The notes below the pieces were generated by a model that worked only from the letters and a program-made list of their open reading frames with translations, had not been told where the DNA came from and searched no databases. Shown in pieces: positions 17,048-25,503 of a DNA stretch of 64,000 nucleotides; within the stretch, counting starts at the first letter, position 1; the number at the start of each line of letters is the position of its first letter. Origin of the DNA: Mycobacterium sp. OTB74 (lineage in GTDB: Bacteria; Actinomycetota; Actinomycetes; Mycobacteriales; Mycobacteriaceae); contig NZ_JARXVD010000001.1 in NCBI RefSeq assembly GCF_029892685.1, positions 372,001 to 436,000 of the forward strand, given 5' to 3'. A program made the position numbers and the translations under genes.

Positions 17048-17954
17048 GCCGGGGGCGGCTGCTGCGGGTGCTGAGCCGCGCAGCGTCGTGATCACCGGTG
17101 CGTCTCGGGGATTGGGGTTCGCATCGGCTGTCCACCTGTATCGACACGGCTGGCAGGTGGTGGCCGCCATGCGGTCGGTCGACGACGGTCTGGCGCGGCT
17201 CCGGGCGGCGACAGGAGCTACCGCGGACGACAGCCGGCTCATCGGGGTGCAATTGGATCTGCAGGACTCCGACTCGATCGCGGCGGCCGCCAAGAGCATC
17301 CAGGAGGCCGTAGGCGCACCGCACGCGGTCGTCAACAACGCCGGTATCTCCGCCGCGGGCATGGTGGAAGAAAGCCCGATGGAGTTGTGGCACAGGATGT
17401 TTGCCACCCATCTCTTTGGCCCGGTGGAGCTGACCAAGGCGTTGTTGCCGGGGATGCGGGCAGCGGGGCGGGGACGGGTGGTGCTGACGTCCAGTGCCGG
17501 TGGCGTTCGTGGAATGCCGACCACGGCAGCGTATTCGTCGGTGAAGGGTGCGCTGGAACGCTGGGGCGAGGCCATGGCGAGTGAGATTGCACCGTTCGGA
17601 CTCGGTGTGACCATCTTGGTGACCGGCACGTATGACACCGACATGATCACCGATGCCGGCACCACGGACGATCGGGATTTCACCGGTCCCTACGCCCGCC
17701 ACCACGCGACGATCGACGGCCGCGGGCGGATGGCCATCAAGATCGCCCGCCCGCCTGCGGTATTCGCTGCCGGCCTGGCCAAGGCACTCGAATCCGACAA
17801 ACCGTTCGTCAAGGTGGCGGTCGGCCCGGACGCCCGAATGCTGTTGGGAATCAACAGGGTTCTGCCGGCTGCCGCTATGCATCAGATGATCAGGCTGGTG
17901 ATGGGACTGCCCAAACACGGCGCGCTGCGAACCAACGGAGGAAACCATGCCTGA
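17037..17954 (+). CDS. SDR family oxidoreductase
   Basis: I take the GTG at 17037, which overlaps the AveC-like stop by 11 bases and sits downstream of a GAGGGCGG site. The 305-residue product has a TGASRGLG cofactor motif near residue 21, NNAG, and catalytic AAYSSVKGALERW. The C-terminus carries an extra helical segment (about residues 230-305, MLLGINRVLPAAAMHQMIRLVMG), a pattern of SDRs acting on large lipophilic alcohols or ketones. Its stop overlaps the aldehyde dehydrogenase start (ATGCCTGA), so the two are translationally coupled. Substrate unknown. Confidence 0.87.
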   Translation: MRTEPGAAAAGAEPRSVVITGASRGLGFASAVHLYRHGWQVVAAMRSVDDGLARLRAATGATADDSRLIGVQLDLQDSDSIAAAAKSIQEAVGAPHAVVNNAGISAAGMVEESPMELWHRMFATHLFGPVELTKALLPGMRAAGRGRVVLTSSAGGVRGMPTTAAYSSVKGALERWGEAMASEIAPFGLGVTILVTGTYDTDMITDAGTTDDRDFTGPYARHHATIDGRGRMAIKIARPPAVFAAGLAKALESDKPFVKVAVGPDARMLLGINRVLPAAAMHQMIRLVMGLPKHGALRTNGGNHA

Positions 17955-19416
17955 CACCTATGAGTCGCGGATGATGATCGACGGCAAGCTCGTCGACGGT
18001 CAGAACGGCACCTTCGTCAACATCAACCCGGCCACCGAGGAGGCGATCGGCGAGGTCGCCGACGCGTCGGCCGATGACATGCGTCGAGCGATCGATGCCG
18101 CCCGTCGGGCGTTCGACGAGACCGACTGGTCCACCAATCACCAGTTCCGCAAGCGGTGTCTGTTGCAACTGCAGGACGCGATCGAGTCCGAAAAGGAGGC
18201 GCTGCGTGAAGAACTCATCGCCGAGGCCGGATGTCCCCGCGCCATCACATTCGGTCCTCAGCTCGATGCACCGCTGTCCGATGGGCTCCGCCATCCAGCG
18301 GCCCTGATCGACAGCTACAACTGGGACACTGATCTGGGCGAAACCTTTGTCGCACTTACCGGTATGCAGACCACACGTCGGGTGTGGCGGGAGCCAGTGG
18401 GTGTGGTCGGTGCCATCGTGCCGTGGAACTTCCCGTTCGAGGTCAGCATCCACAAGTTGGGCCAGGCTCTCGGCGCGGGTAACACCGTGGTGCTCAAACC
18501 CGCACCGGACACCCCGTTCAATGCCACCAGGCTGGGTCGACTGATCGCCGAAAGGACCGACATCCCTGCGGGTGTGGTCAATGTGGTGACCGCCTCTGAC
18601 CATATGGTGGGGGAGGAACTCACCCTCTCGCCGAAGGTGGATCTGATCTCGTTCACCGGATCGACGGTCGTCGGGAAGCGAATCATGGAGAAGGGCGCCG
18701 CCACCATGAAGCGGCTGTTCCTTGAGCTGGGTGGTAAGTCAGCCACCATCGTGCTTGACGACGCCGATTTCAACACGGCCTGCCTCATCGGCATCGCACC
18801 ATGCATGCACGCCGGCCAAGGCTGCGCCAACCCGACCCGGATGCTATTGCCACGGTCGCGGTACGACGAAGGCGTGGCCATCCTCAAGGGCATCTACGAC
18901 AACGTCGCGCCGGGTGATCCGCAGGACGGCGGAACACTCTGTGGTCCAGTCATTTCCGCCAAACAGCGCGACCGGGTGCGCGGTTACATCCAGAAGGGCA
19001 TCGACGAGGGTGCGACCATGCTTGCCGGCGGTCTGGATGTGCCGGACGGGCTGGAACGTGGGTTCTTTGTCAAGCCAACGTTGTTCGTCGACGTCGACAA
19101 CTCTATGACCATCGCGCAGGAGGAGATCTTCGGGCCGGTACTGACGGTCATTCCGTACGACGACGAGGACGATGCCGTGCGGATCGCCAATGATAGTCAG
19201 TACGGTCTGGCCGGCAACGTCATGGCCGGAACTCTCGAGCGCGCGCTGTCGGTGGCAAAACGGTTGCGGGCCGGATTCATTGGGCTCAACGGCGCAACCG
19301 GTTACGGAGCGGATGTGCCGTTCGGTGGTTACAAGGCCAGCGGCGTGGGTCGGCAGAACGGCACTGCCGGGTTCGACCAGTACACCGAGATAAAGTCCGT
19401 CGCTTACCCGGCCTGA
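17947..19416 (+). CDS. Aldehyde dehydrogenase (NAD(P)-dependent)
   Basis: A 489-residue protein of normal ALDH length. Visible motifs: the WNFP cofactor-binding segment, FTGST, the catalytic Glu in LELGGKS, and the nucleophilic Cys as C293 in AGQGC. EEIFGPVL follows near the C-terminus. It would oxidise an aldehyde to the acid, a natural step after P450 or SDR oxidation of a side-chain alcohol and before CoA activation. Its ATG overlaps the upstream SDR stop by 8 bases. The P450 gene begins 17 bases downstream. Confidence 0.9.
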   Translation: MPDTYESRMMIDGKLVDGQNGTFVNINPATEEAIGEVADASADDMRRAIDAARRAFDETDWSTNHQFRKRCLLQLQDAIESEKEALREELIAEAGCPRAITFGPQLDAPLSDGLRHPAALIDSYNWDTDLGETFVALTGMQTTRRVWREPVGVVGAIVPWNFPFEVSIHKLGQALGAGNTVVLKPAPDTPFNATRLGRLIAERTDIPAGVVNVVTASDHMVGEELTLSPKVDLISFTGSTVVGKRIMEKGAATMKRLFLELGGKSATIVLDDADFNTACLIGIAPCMHAGQGCANPTRMLLPRSRYDEGVAILKGIYDNVAPGDPQDGGTLCGPVISAKQRDRVRGYIQKGIDEGATMLAGGLDVPDGLERGFFVKPTLFVDVDNSMTIAQEEIFGPVLTVIPYDDEDDAVRIANDSQYGLAGNVMAGTLERALSVAKRLRAGFIGLNGATGYGADVPFGGYKASGVGRQNGTAGFDQYTEIKSVAYPA

Positions 19417-19433
19417 CCACGAAAGGACCAGCT

Positions 19434-20651
19434 GTGCAACTGTTTGACGACCTCGAGGATTTCGGCGCTTTCGACGACGTGGTGTCCGGCAACGTCCGTG
19501 ACCCATACACGGAATTGGCCCGGATCCGCAGAGAAGAGCCGATCCAGCGCATCGACATGTCGGTGATGCCCGGTGAAGAAGGCAAGCCGGTGTTCATCGT
19601 GTATCGGCACGAGGACATCATCGAGATGCTGCGGGACAACGAGACCTATTCCTCGGCCATCGTCATTCAGGCGTTCGGTGATGTGCTGGGCCATCAGGTG
19701 ATGCTCGGTATGGACGAACCCGAGCATGGCCGGCATCGCGCCCTAGTAGCGAAGGCGTTCTCGCAGAAGGCCATGGCCCGCTGGGAGGACGAGCTGATCA
19801 GCAAGGTCGGAAACGAGCTGATCGATCAGTTCGTCAGCCGCGGCTCGGCGGACCTGGTCAAGGAATTCACCTTCAACTATCCGGCTCGGATCATCTCTCG
19901 CTTGCTCGGCTTGCCACAGGAGGACTATCCGCAGTTTCAGCGATGGTCCATCTCGCTGCTGAGCTTCACGATGAACCCAGAGCGCGGCAAGGAAGCTTCG
20001 ATAGCACTCAGGGACTACTTCGCCCCGATCCTTGCGGCCCGTCGGACCGAGCCTCAGGACGATCTGATCAGCAGTCTGGCGGTGGCCGAGATCGACGGCG
20101 AGCGGCTCAGTGACGAGGAGATTTATTCGTTCCTGCGGCTGCTGCTGCCTGCCGGCATCGAGACCACCTACCGTTCGCTGAGCAGCATGTTGTTCGCGTT
20201 GTTGACCCATCCGGAGCAACTGGCCGCGATCCGTGCCGATCGCTCGTTGATCCCGCAGGCCATCGAAGAGGCGGTGCGCTGGGAGGCGCCGCTTCTGACC
20301 ATCACGCGGCAGACCACACGCGACACGGTGTTGGGCGGGGTGCCCATTCCGGCTGGTTGCTCGGTGATGCCGATGTTGGGCTCGGCCAACCGTCAGGACG
20401 ACCGCTACCCAGATCCGGATGCGTTCGACATCTTCCGCGAGGCGCGCACCCCGATCTCCTGGGGTCACGGTGTACACGTATGTCTCGGAATGCATTTGGC
20501 GCGACTGGAGATGCGCACCGCGATCAACCTGCTTCTGGACCGGCTACCGAACCTGCGTCTGGACCCGGATGCCGGGGATCTGTACGTGCGCGGCCAGGTG
20601 TTCCGGTCTCCTGCGGCGTTGCCTGTGCTATTCGACCCGGTGGCGGAGTGA
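19434..20651 (+). CDS. Cytochrome P450 (first of two)
   Basis: A 405-residue soluble bacterial P450 starting at GTG 19434. The I-helix motif is LLLPAGIETTYRS. The K-helix ExxR is EEAVRWEAPLL. The haem loop is WGHGVHVCLGMHLARLE with axial Cys C350. The haem-loop Phe usually found seven residues before the Cys is replaced by Trp, a tolerated change. It would hydroxylate a lipophilic substrate using electrons from a ferredoxin and reductase. The fused ferredoxin reductase at 29058 is the nearest candidate donor. The stop overlaps the next SDR start by 4 bases (GTGA). Confidence 0.92.
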   Translation: MQLFDDLEDFGAFDDVVSGNVRDPYTELARIRREEPIQRIDMSVMPGEEGKPVFIVYRHEDIIEMLRDNETYSSAIVIQAFGDVLGHQVMLGMDEPEHGRHRALVAKAFSQKAMARWEDELISKVGNELIDQFVSRGSADLVKEFTFNYPARIISRLLGLPQEDYPQFQRWSISLLSFTMNPERGKEASIALRDYFAPILAARRTEPQDDLISSLAVAEIDGERLSDEEIYSFLRLLLPAGIETTYRSLSSMLFALLTHPEQLAAIRADRSLIPQAIEEAVRWEAPLLTITRQTTRDTVLGGVPIPAGCSVMPMLGSANRQDDRYPDPDAFDIFREARTPISWGHGVHVCLGMHLARLEMRTAINLLLDRLPNLRLDPDAGDLYVRGQVFRSPAALPVLFDPVAE

Positions 20652-21550
20652 CGGACTTGCGCTTCGATGACCGGGTCGCGGTGGTCACCGGGGCCGGCCG
20701 CGGTATCGGTCGCTGCCACGCAATGCTGTTGGCGGCCAAGGGTGCTCGGGTAGTGGTGGCGGACTACGGCGCAGATATCGACGGTGCTGGGGCGTCCCGG
20801 GGCCCGGCCGACGATGTGGTGGCCGAGATCCTGGCAGCCGGCGGGGAGGCGCTGGCCTGCTATGGCTCGGTGGCTGAGGAAGCAAGTGCGGCAGGCATTG
20901 TCGAAGCCGCCATGGACAGCTATGGCCGACTCGACGTTGTGGTGAACAACGCCGGCATCCACGACCCTGGACTGTTCACCGAACTGACCGTCGATCAGTA
21001 CCGGGCGATGCTGGACGTGCACTTTTTCGGCACGCTGTATATGTGCCGGGCGGCGTGGCCGCAATTCGCCCGCGCCGGCTACGGGCGCGTCGTCAATACG
21101 GTGTCCGAGGCCATGCTGGGTGGTATCGCCGAACTGTCGAGCTATGGTTCGGCCAAAGGGGCGGTTCTCGGTCTCACGCGCAATCTGGCCACCGAGGGTC
21201 CGGCTCTCGGGATTCGGGTGAATGCCGTTGCACCACGGGCGTATACCAGGATGTCGGCGTCGCACTCGGAAAAGCTGTCGGAGCAGATGACGATCCCGGC
21301 GGATGTCATGGAACAGATCAATGCCAGCATGCCGCCGGAGATGTGTGCCCCCGCTGCGGCTTACCTTGCGCATGAATCGTGTGCAGTCAACGGTGAGATT
21401 CTGCGGACCGGTATGGGTTCAGTGGCCCGAATCGCCTTGGTGCAGTCCCAGGGACTGGTCAAGGAATCGCTCACCGCCGAAGACATCGCGGACAACATCG
21501 GCATGGTGATGGACCTGAACCACTCGTTTCCGGTGGAACTTCCGGGCTAA
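20648..21550 (+). CDS. SDR family oxidoreductase, MFE-2-like
   Basis: The GTG at 20648 overlaps the P450 stop (GTGA), and the product reads MTDLRFDDRVAVVTGAGRGIG. A longer frame extends back into the P450 gene and is not credible. The 300-residue protein has TGAGRGIG, NNAG and catalytic SSYGSAKGA. An ADYGADIDGAG stretch near residue 37 resembles 3-hydroxyacyl-CoA dehydrogenases of the MFE-2 type, like the protein at 11009-11938. It lies between two P450 genes, so it may oxidise an alcohol made by one of them. Confidence 0.87.
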   Translation: MTDLRFDDRVAVVTGAGRGIGRCHAMLLAAKGARVVVADYGADIDGAGASRGPADDVVAEILAAGGEALACYGSVAEEASAAGIVEAAMDSYGRLDVVVNNAGIHDPGLFTELTVDQYRAMLDVHFFGTLYMCRAAWPQFARAGYGRVVNTVSEAMLGGIAELSSYGSAKGAVLGLTRNLATEGPALGIRVNAVAPRAYTRMSASHSEKLSEQMTIPADVMEQINASMPPEMCAPAAAYLAHESCAVNGEILRTGMGSVARIALVQSQGLVKESLTAEDIADNIGMVMDLNHSFPVELPG

Positions 21551-21559
21551 GGAGAGAAC

Positions 21560-22816
21560 GTGACCGACTTCGACACCATTGATTTCTTCAGCGACCCATC
21601 GCTGGTGCCCGATCCCTACAGTTATTTCGACCACCTGCGTCACCGGTGCCCGGTGTTGCCCGGTACGCCCGAGGGAGTCATCTCGATCACGGGGCACGCC
21701 GAAGCGCTTGCGGCCTACAAGGATCCTGCGCTGTCCTCGGCCAACGCCGTGGTCGGGCCGTTCGCGCCGCTGCCGTTCGAACCCGAAGGCGACGACATCA
21801 GTGCGCTGCTGGAGCAGCATCGCGCCCAGATCCCGATGAGCGAGCACGTCGTCACCATGGACGCACCTGAGCACGGGCGCACGCGCGGATTGCTGAACAA
21901 GCTGCTGACGCCGAAAAGACTCAGTGAAAATGAGGATTTCATGTGGCGGCTGGCTGACCGGCAGCTCGATGAGTTCGTCGACAAGGGCCAATGCGAGTTC
22001 ATGGAGGCCTACGCCAAGCCGTTCTCGATGTTGGTCATCGCCGATCTGCTGGGGGTGCCGTCCGAAGACCATGCCAAGTTCCGGGCGGTACTGGCCGACC
22101 AGATCGTTGGTTCGCTCGATGACGAACTTGCCCACAACCCGCTCATGTGGCTCGATGACAGGTTCCGGACCTACATCACCGAGCGGCGGGCCGAGCCGCG
22201 TGGTGACGTACTCACCGAGCTCGCGCAGGCCAAGTACGAAGACGGCTCGACACCGGACGTGGAACTCGTCGTCAAACTCGCAACGTTCCTGTTCGCGGCG
22301 GGTCAGGAGACCACCACCAAACTACTCAGTGCCGCGATGCGGGTGATCGGCGAGCAGCCAGAGATTCAGGATGCACTTCGCCAGGACCGCAAGTTGATCC
22401 CGGCCTTCCTCGAAGAAACTCTGCGGATGGAAAGCCCGGTGAAGAGCCATTTCCGGCTGGCGTCCCGTAGCACCACCATCGGCGAATGCCCGGTGCCCGC
22501 GGGTTCAACCGTCATGTTGATCCCCGGCGCTAGCAACCGCGATCCACGAAAATTCGAGGACCCCAACACTTTCCGAGTTGATAGACCGAACGTGCGCGAG
22601 CATGTGGCATTCGGCCGAGGCGCGCACTCGTGCCCTGGCGCGCCGCTGGCCCGCACCGAGGGCCGGATTTCGATGAACCGGATTCTGGATCGGATGACCG
22701 ATATCCGGATCAACGAGTCCGAACACGGCCCGGCCGACGCGCGGCGTTATACCTATGAGCCGACCTTTGTGATGCGCGGTCTGACCGACCTGCACATCGA
22801 GTTCACGTCGGTGTGA
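21560..22816 (+). CDS. Cytochrome P450 (second of two)
   Basis: A 418-residue P450. GTG at 21560 follows AAGGAGA at good spacing. I-helix: FLFAAGQETTTKLLS, with Gln before Glu-Thr-Thr. ExxR: EETLRMESPV. Haem loop: FGRGAHSCPGAPLARTEGR with axial Cys C358. It is only distantly similar to the first P450, so the pair probably catalyse different oxidations. Its stop overlaps a 34-codon micro-gene by 4 bases (GTGA), which in turn overlaps the second AveC-like gene. This suggests stoichiometric translation of P450, micro-protein and AveC-like protein. Confidence 0.92.
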   Translation: MTDFDTIDFFSDPSLVPDPYSYFDHLRHRCPVLPGTPEGVISITGHAEALAAYKDPALSSANAVVGPFAPLPFEPEGDDISALLEQHRAQIPMSEHVVTMDAPEHGRTRGLLNKLLTPKRLSENEDFMWRLADRQLDEFVDKGQCEFMEAYAKPFSMLVIADLLGVPSEDHAKFRAVLADQIVGSLDDELAHNPLMWLDDRFRTYITERRAEPRGDVLTELAQAKYEDGSTPDVELVVKLATFLFAAGQETTTKLLSAAMRVIGEQPEIQDALRQDRKLIPAFLEETLRMESPVKSHFRLASRSTTIGECPVPAGSTVMLIPGASNRDPRKFEDPNTFRVDRPNVREHVAFGRGAHSCPGAPLARTEGRISMNRILDRMTDIRINESEHGPADARRYTYEPTFVMRGLTDLHIEFTSV

Positions 22817-22917
22817 CGGATATGGGCGCGGTGATCATGCTCGGCACGTTGTTCGGGCTGATCGTCCTGATTTTCGGGCTGGTCTGGTACTTCGATCCGG
22901 AAGCACGCACCCGGTGA
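22813..22917 (+). CDS. 34-residue single-pass membrane micro-protein
   Basis: A GTG at 22813 overlaps the P450 stop (GTGA), and its TGA at 22915-22917 overlaps the GTG start of the AveC-like gene at 22914. The product begins MTDMGAV, continues as a hydrophobic helix of about 18 residues rich in Leu, Ile, Val, Phe and Gly, and ends WYFDPEARTR. It would be a single-pass membrane peptide with a basic tail. Overlaps at both ends and the coherent membrane helix argue that it is translated. It could anchor or regulate the P450 or AveC-like protein. No family is recognised. Confidence 0.7.
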   Translation: MTDMGAVIMLGTLFGLIVLIFGLVWYFDPEARTR

Positions 22918-23699
22918 ACACCGGGCTGTCCCCGTTGCTGCTGTGCGCGGTGGCATTCGGCTGGCTCGGCGGCCTGTCGTTTGCGGTGGCTGGGGTATAC
23001 CTCAGTATCCGGCAGCGTCGGTTGCATCCCCTTCTGCTGCTGTGTATTTCAGCGATCTCCTTCTCCTGGATCGAGGCCCCGTATGACTGGGCGATGTACG
23101 CGCAGTTCCCGCCGGCGCTGCCCCGCATGCCGTCGTGGTGGCCGCTCAACATGACCTGGGGCGGTCTTCCTTCGTCGGTGCCGGTCGGTTACATGTCCTA
23201 TTTCGTGTTGCCGGCGGTGGTCGGTGCCGGACTCGGTACGTGGTTGAGTGCGCGGTTGCACTGGCGGCGTCCATTCGCCCTGTTGTCGTCCGGTTTGGTA
23301 GTCGGGTTCTGCTGGGCGTTGTTCTTCAACGCCTTCATCGGAGCCCGCGTCGGGGTCTTCCACTACGGCTACGTGATCCCCGGGCTGGCTCTGTTCGAGG
23401 GCAGCAAGTATCAGTACCCCATCTACGATGCGCTGGCGATGGGTGTGCAGATGATGGTCTTCACCTACTTGCTGGGGCGCACAGATGACCAGGGCCGCAA
23501 CGTCATAGAGATGTGGGCCGACAAGTACTCGAAGTCCCGGCTGCAGTCGACCTTGCTTTCCATAGTGGCCGCTGTCGTGCTCGGAAATCTCTTGTACGGA
23601 GCGGTTTTTGCGCCCCACCTCGCCACCAAGCTCGGCGGCTGGGTTACTGCCGGACCAACCGAACAGCTGTACGCAGGGGTGCCGAACCAGCCCCGGTGA
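22914..23699 (+). CDS. Spirocyclase AveC-like membrane protein (second of two)
   Basis: A 261-residue membrane protein with about six hydrophobic helices, starting at GTG 22914 inside the stop of the micro-gene. Family-like motifs include SFSWIEAPYDWAMYAQFPP and the YVIPGLALFEGSKYQYP segment, which parallels YSQVIPFGSIFVGSTFQFP in the longer AveC-like protein at 15941. It lacks the longer N-terminal and C-terminal regions of that protein. The mycofactocin-type SDR follows after 27 bases. Its enzymatic or structural role is unknown. Confidence 0.78.
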   Translation: MNTGLSPLLLCAVAFGWLGGLSFAVAGVYLSIRQRRLHPLLLLCISAISFSWIEAPYDWAMYAQFPPALPRMPSWWPLNMTWGGLPSSVPVGYMSYFVLPAVVGAGLGTWLSARLHWRRPFALLSSGLVVGFCWALFFNAFIGARVGVFHYGYVIPGLALFEGSKYQYPIYDALAMGVQMMVFTYLLGRTDDQGRNVIEMWADKYSKSRLQSTLLSIVAAVVLGNLLYGAVFAPHLATKLGGWVTAGPTEQLYAGVPNQPR

Positions 23700-23726
23700 A
23701 TCAACCACTCAACGATCGGAGGACAC

Positions 23727-24605
23727 ATGACAGGAAAGCTCGAAGGCAAAGTCGCATTCATCACCGGCGCCGCGCGTGGACAGGGTCGCGCGCATGCCGT
23801 CGCCATGGCCAAAGAAGGCGCTGACATCATTGCGCTCGATATCTGCCGCAATATCGATTCCAATCCATATCCCCTTGCCACGCAGGATGATCTGGCGGAG
23901 ACCGAACGCATGATCAAGGGCCTCGGTCGCCGGGTCGTCGCACGTGTCGCCGATGTGCGCGAACGCCACGAGATCCGGGAGGCGGTCGAAGCGGGGCTCG
24001 CTGATCTGGGCCGGATCGACATCGTGGTTGCGAACGCCGGCATTCTGCCGATGGCCATGGGAAAGCCCGATCCGATGCAATTCGTCGACGCCTCCGACGT
24101 CGACCTGTTGGGCGTAATGAACACCGTCGCGGTGACCATTCCGCACCTGCCAGACGGGGCTTCGATCATCGTCACAGGGTCGACAGCAGGAATGATCCGG
24201 GGCACCACCGACAACCCGAACATGGGCCCCGGCGGTGCTGGCTACGGCTGGAGCAAGCGCATCGTGATGGAGTACGTCGACGAGATGTGTCTGCACCTGG
24301 CGCCCAGGATGATTCGCGTCAACGCCATCCACCCGACCAACTGCAATACCCACCTGTTGCAGAACGACGGCATGTACAGCATGTTCCGGCCTGACCTGAC
24401 CAACGAGGGCAAGAAGGCCACCCGCGAGGACGCCGAGCCGCTGTTCACCATCTTCCAGGCCATGCCCATCCCGTACATCGAGCCCGAGGACATGGCGAAC
24501 CTGGGGGTGTTCCTGGCCAGCGACGACAGTCGTTACATCACGGGCCAGCACATTCGGGTGGATGGCGGTTCATTGTTGAAGTGGCCCAACGGTCCCGGCC
24601 GCTGA
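23727..24605 (+). CDS. Mycofactocin-type SDR family oxidoreductase
   Basis: A 292-residue SDR with the N-terminal pattern TGAARGQGRAHAVAMAKEGADIIALDIC. This is diagnostic of the mycofactocin-coupled SDR group. These enzymes hold a non-exchangeable NAD and pass electrons to mycofactocin. Catalytic Tyr and Lys are in AGYGWSKRIV. The C-terminal FLASDDSRYITGQHIRVDGG is standard. It starts 27 bases after the AveC-like gene, and is the last plus-strand gene before the convergent AraC gene. It implies that at least one alcohol oxidation in this cluster uses mycofactocin. No mycofactocin biosynthesis genes are in the window. Confidence 0.9.
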   Translation: MTGKLEGKVAFITGAARGQGRAHAVAMAKEGADIIALDICRNIDSNPYPLATQDDLAETERMIKGLGRRVVARVADVRERHEIREAVEAGLADLGRIDIVVANAGILPMAMGKPDPMQFVDASDVDLLGVMNTVAVTIPHLPDGASIIVTGSTAGMIRGTTDNPNMGPGGAGYGWSKRIVMEYVDEMCLHLAPRMIRVNAIHPTNCNTHLLQNDGMYSMFRPDLTNEGKKATREDAEPLFTIFQAMPIPYIEPEDMANLGVFLASDDSRYITGQHIRVDGGSLLKWPNGPGR

Positions 24606-24632
24606 GCACCCATCAGCGGGGCGCCGTCTGCC

Positions 24633-25478
24633 TCAACTCACAGCGCGGCGCCGGTAATTCGACGGCGTCTCGCCGCAGAACTGGGTGAAGCACCGGGTGA
24701 ATGCGCTCAGGCTGTCGAACCCGACCGCGGTCGCGGTGGCCTGAACGGATTGTTCGGGCGAGGTCAGCAGCGCCATTCCGCGCAGCATGCGGGCGTTGAG
24801 AAGGTATGTGCGCCAGGATAATCCGATCTGATCGTGGAAAAGCCGGCGCAGCGTCCGCTCTGAGACCGAGACGGTGCGGCTGACGTCTTCGGCAGTCACC
24901 GAGTCCAGATGCTCTTTGGTGTAGGTCATGGCGGCCGCCACGATCGGATGCTCCGAGGTCGGAAGGCTCAGTGGCGCTTCATGATCCAGCGCTTCTGTGA
25001 CCAGGTGAGCCAGGGTTCGGAAGAACCCGTCGGACACCTTCTCATCGTCGGCGGTTCCTTGGCCTCGGTCGATGGGCCAGCGCAACGCATAGATCATCAT
25101 TTCGCGGATCAGCGGCGACACTGCGATGATCCGGGCCCGGTCCGCTCGGTCTGGGATCAGTTCGGGATCGAACATCACCGCGACGGTCTTCACATCCGGG
25201 TTCATCACGGCCTGATGTTGCAGGCCGGCTGGAATCCAGGCGGCCTGCTGCGGCGGCAGTAGGTAGTGTGCGGCGTCGGTTTCGACCTCGACCAGGCCGT
25301 GCAGCGCGTACTCGATCTGGTGCACTTCGTGGCTGTGCCAGCCGGTGATCAACCCTGAACCCTCGTACAGGTAGCTGCCCGCGAGCGCCTGGCCGCCGCG
25401 GCGCAGCTCGATCACCGGCCGGTCAGGCAACTTGGCCGAAGGAGTCAAACCTCTGTCCGAAAGTGCAGAGACGGTCAC
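24633..25478 (-). CDS. AraC family transcriptional regulator
   Basis: I take a GTG at 25478 (VTVSALSDRG) as start. A longer frame would run through the 5' end of the divergent amidohydrolase gene. The 281-residue product has an N-terminal cupin ligand domain (WHSHEVHQIEYALHGLVEVET) and a C-terminal pair of helix-turn-helices: VTAEDVSRTVSVSERTLRRLF, then VQATATAVGFDSLSAFTRCF. AraC proteins of this type usually activate adjacent catabolic genes on ligand binding. Candidates are the divergent amidohydrolase (25 bases away) and the convergent AveC/P450 cluster. The start is uncertain. Confidence 0.85.
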   Translation of the reverse strand: MTVSALSDRGLTPSAKLPDRPVIELRRGGQALAGSYLYEGSGLITGWHSHEVHQIEYALHGLVEVETDAAHYLLPPQQAAWIPAGLQHQAVMNPDVKTVAVMFDPELIPDRADRARIIAVSPLIREMMIYALRWPIDRGQGTADDEKVSDGFFRTLAHLVTEALDHEAPLSLPTSEHPIVAAAMTYTKEHLDSVTAEDVSRTVSVSERTLRRLFHDQIGLSWRTYLLNARMLRGMALLTSPEQSVQATATAVGFDSLSAFTRCFTQFCGETPSNYRRRAVS

Positions 25479-25503
25479 GCTTGTAGACGGTACTACTTGA
25501 GGT

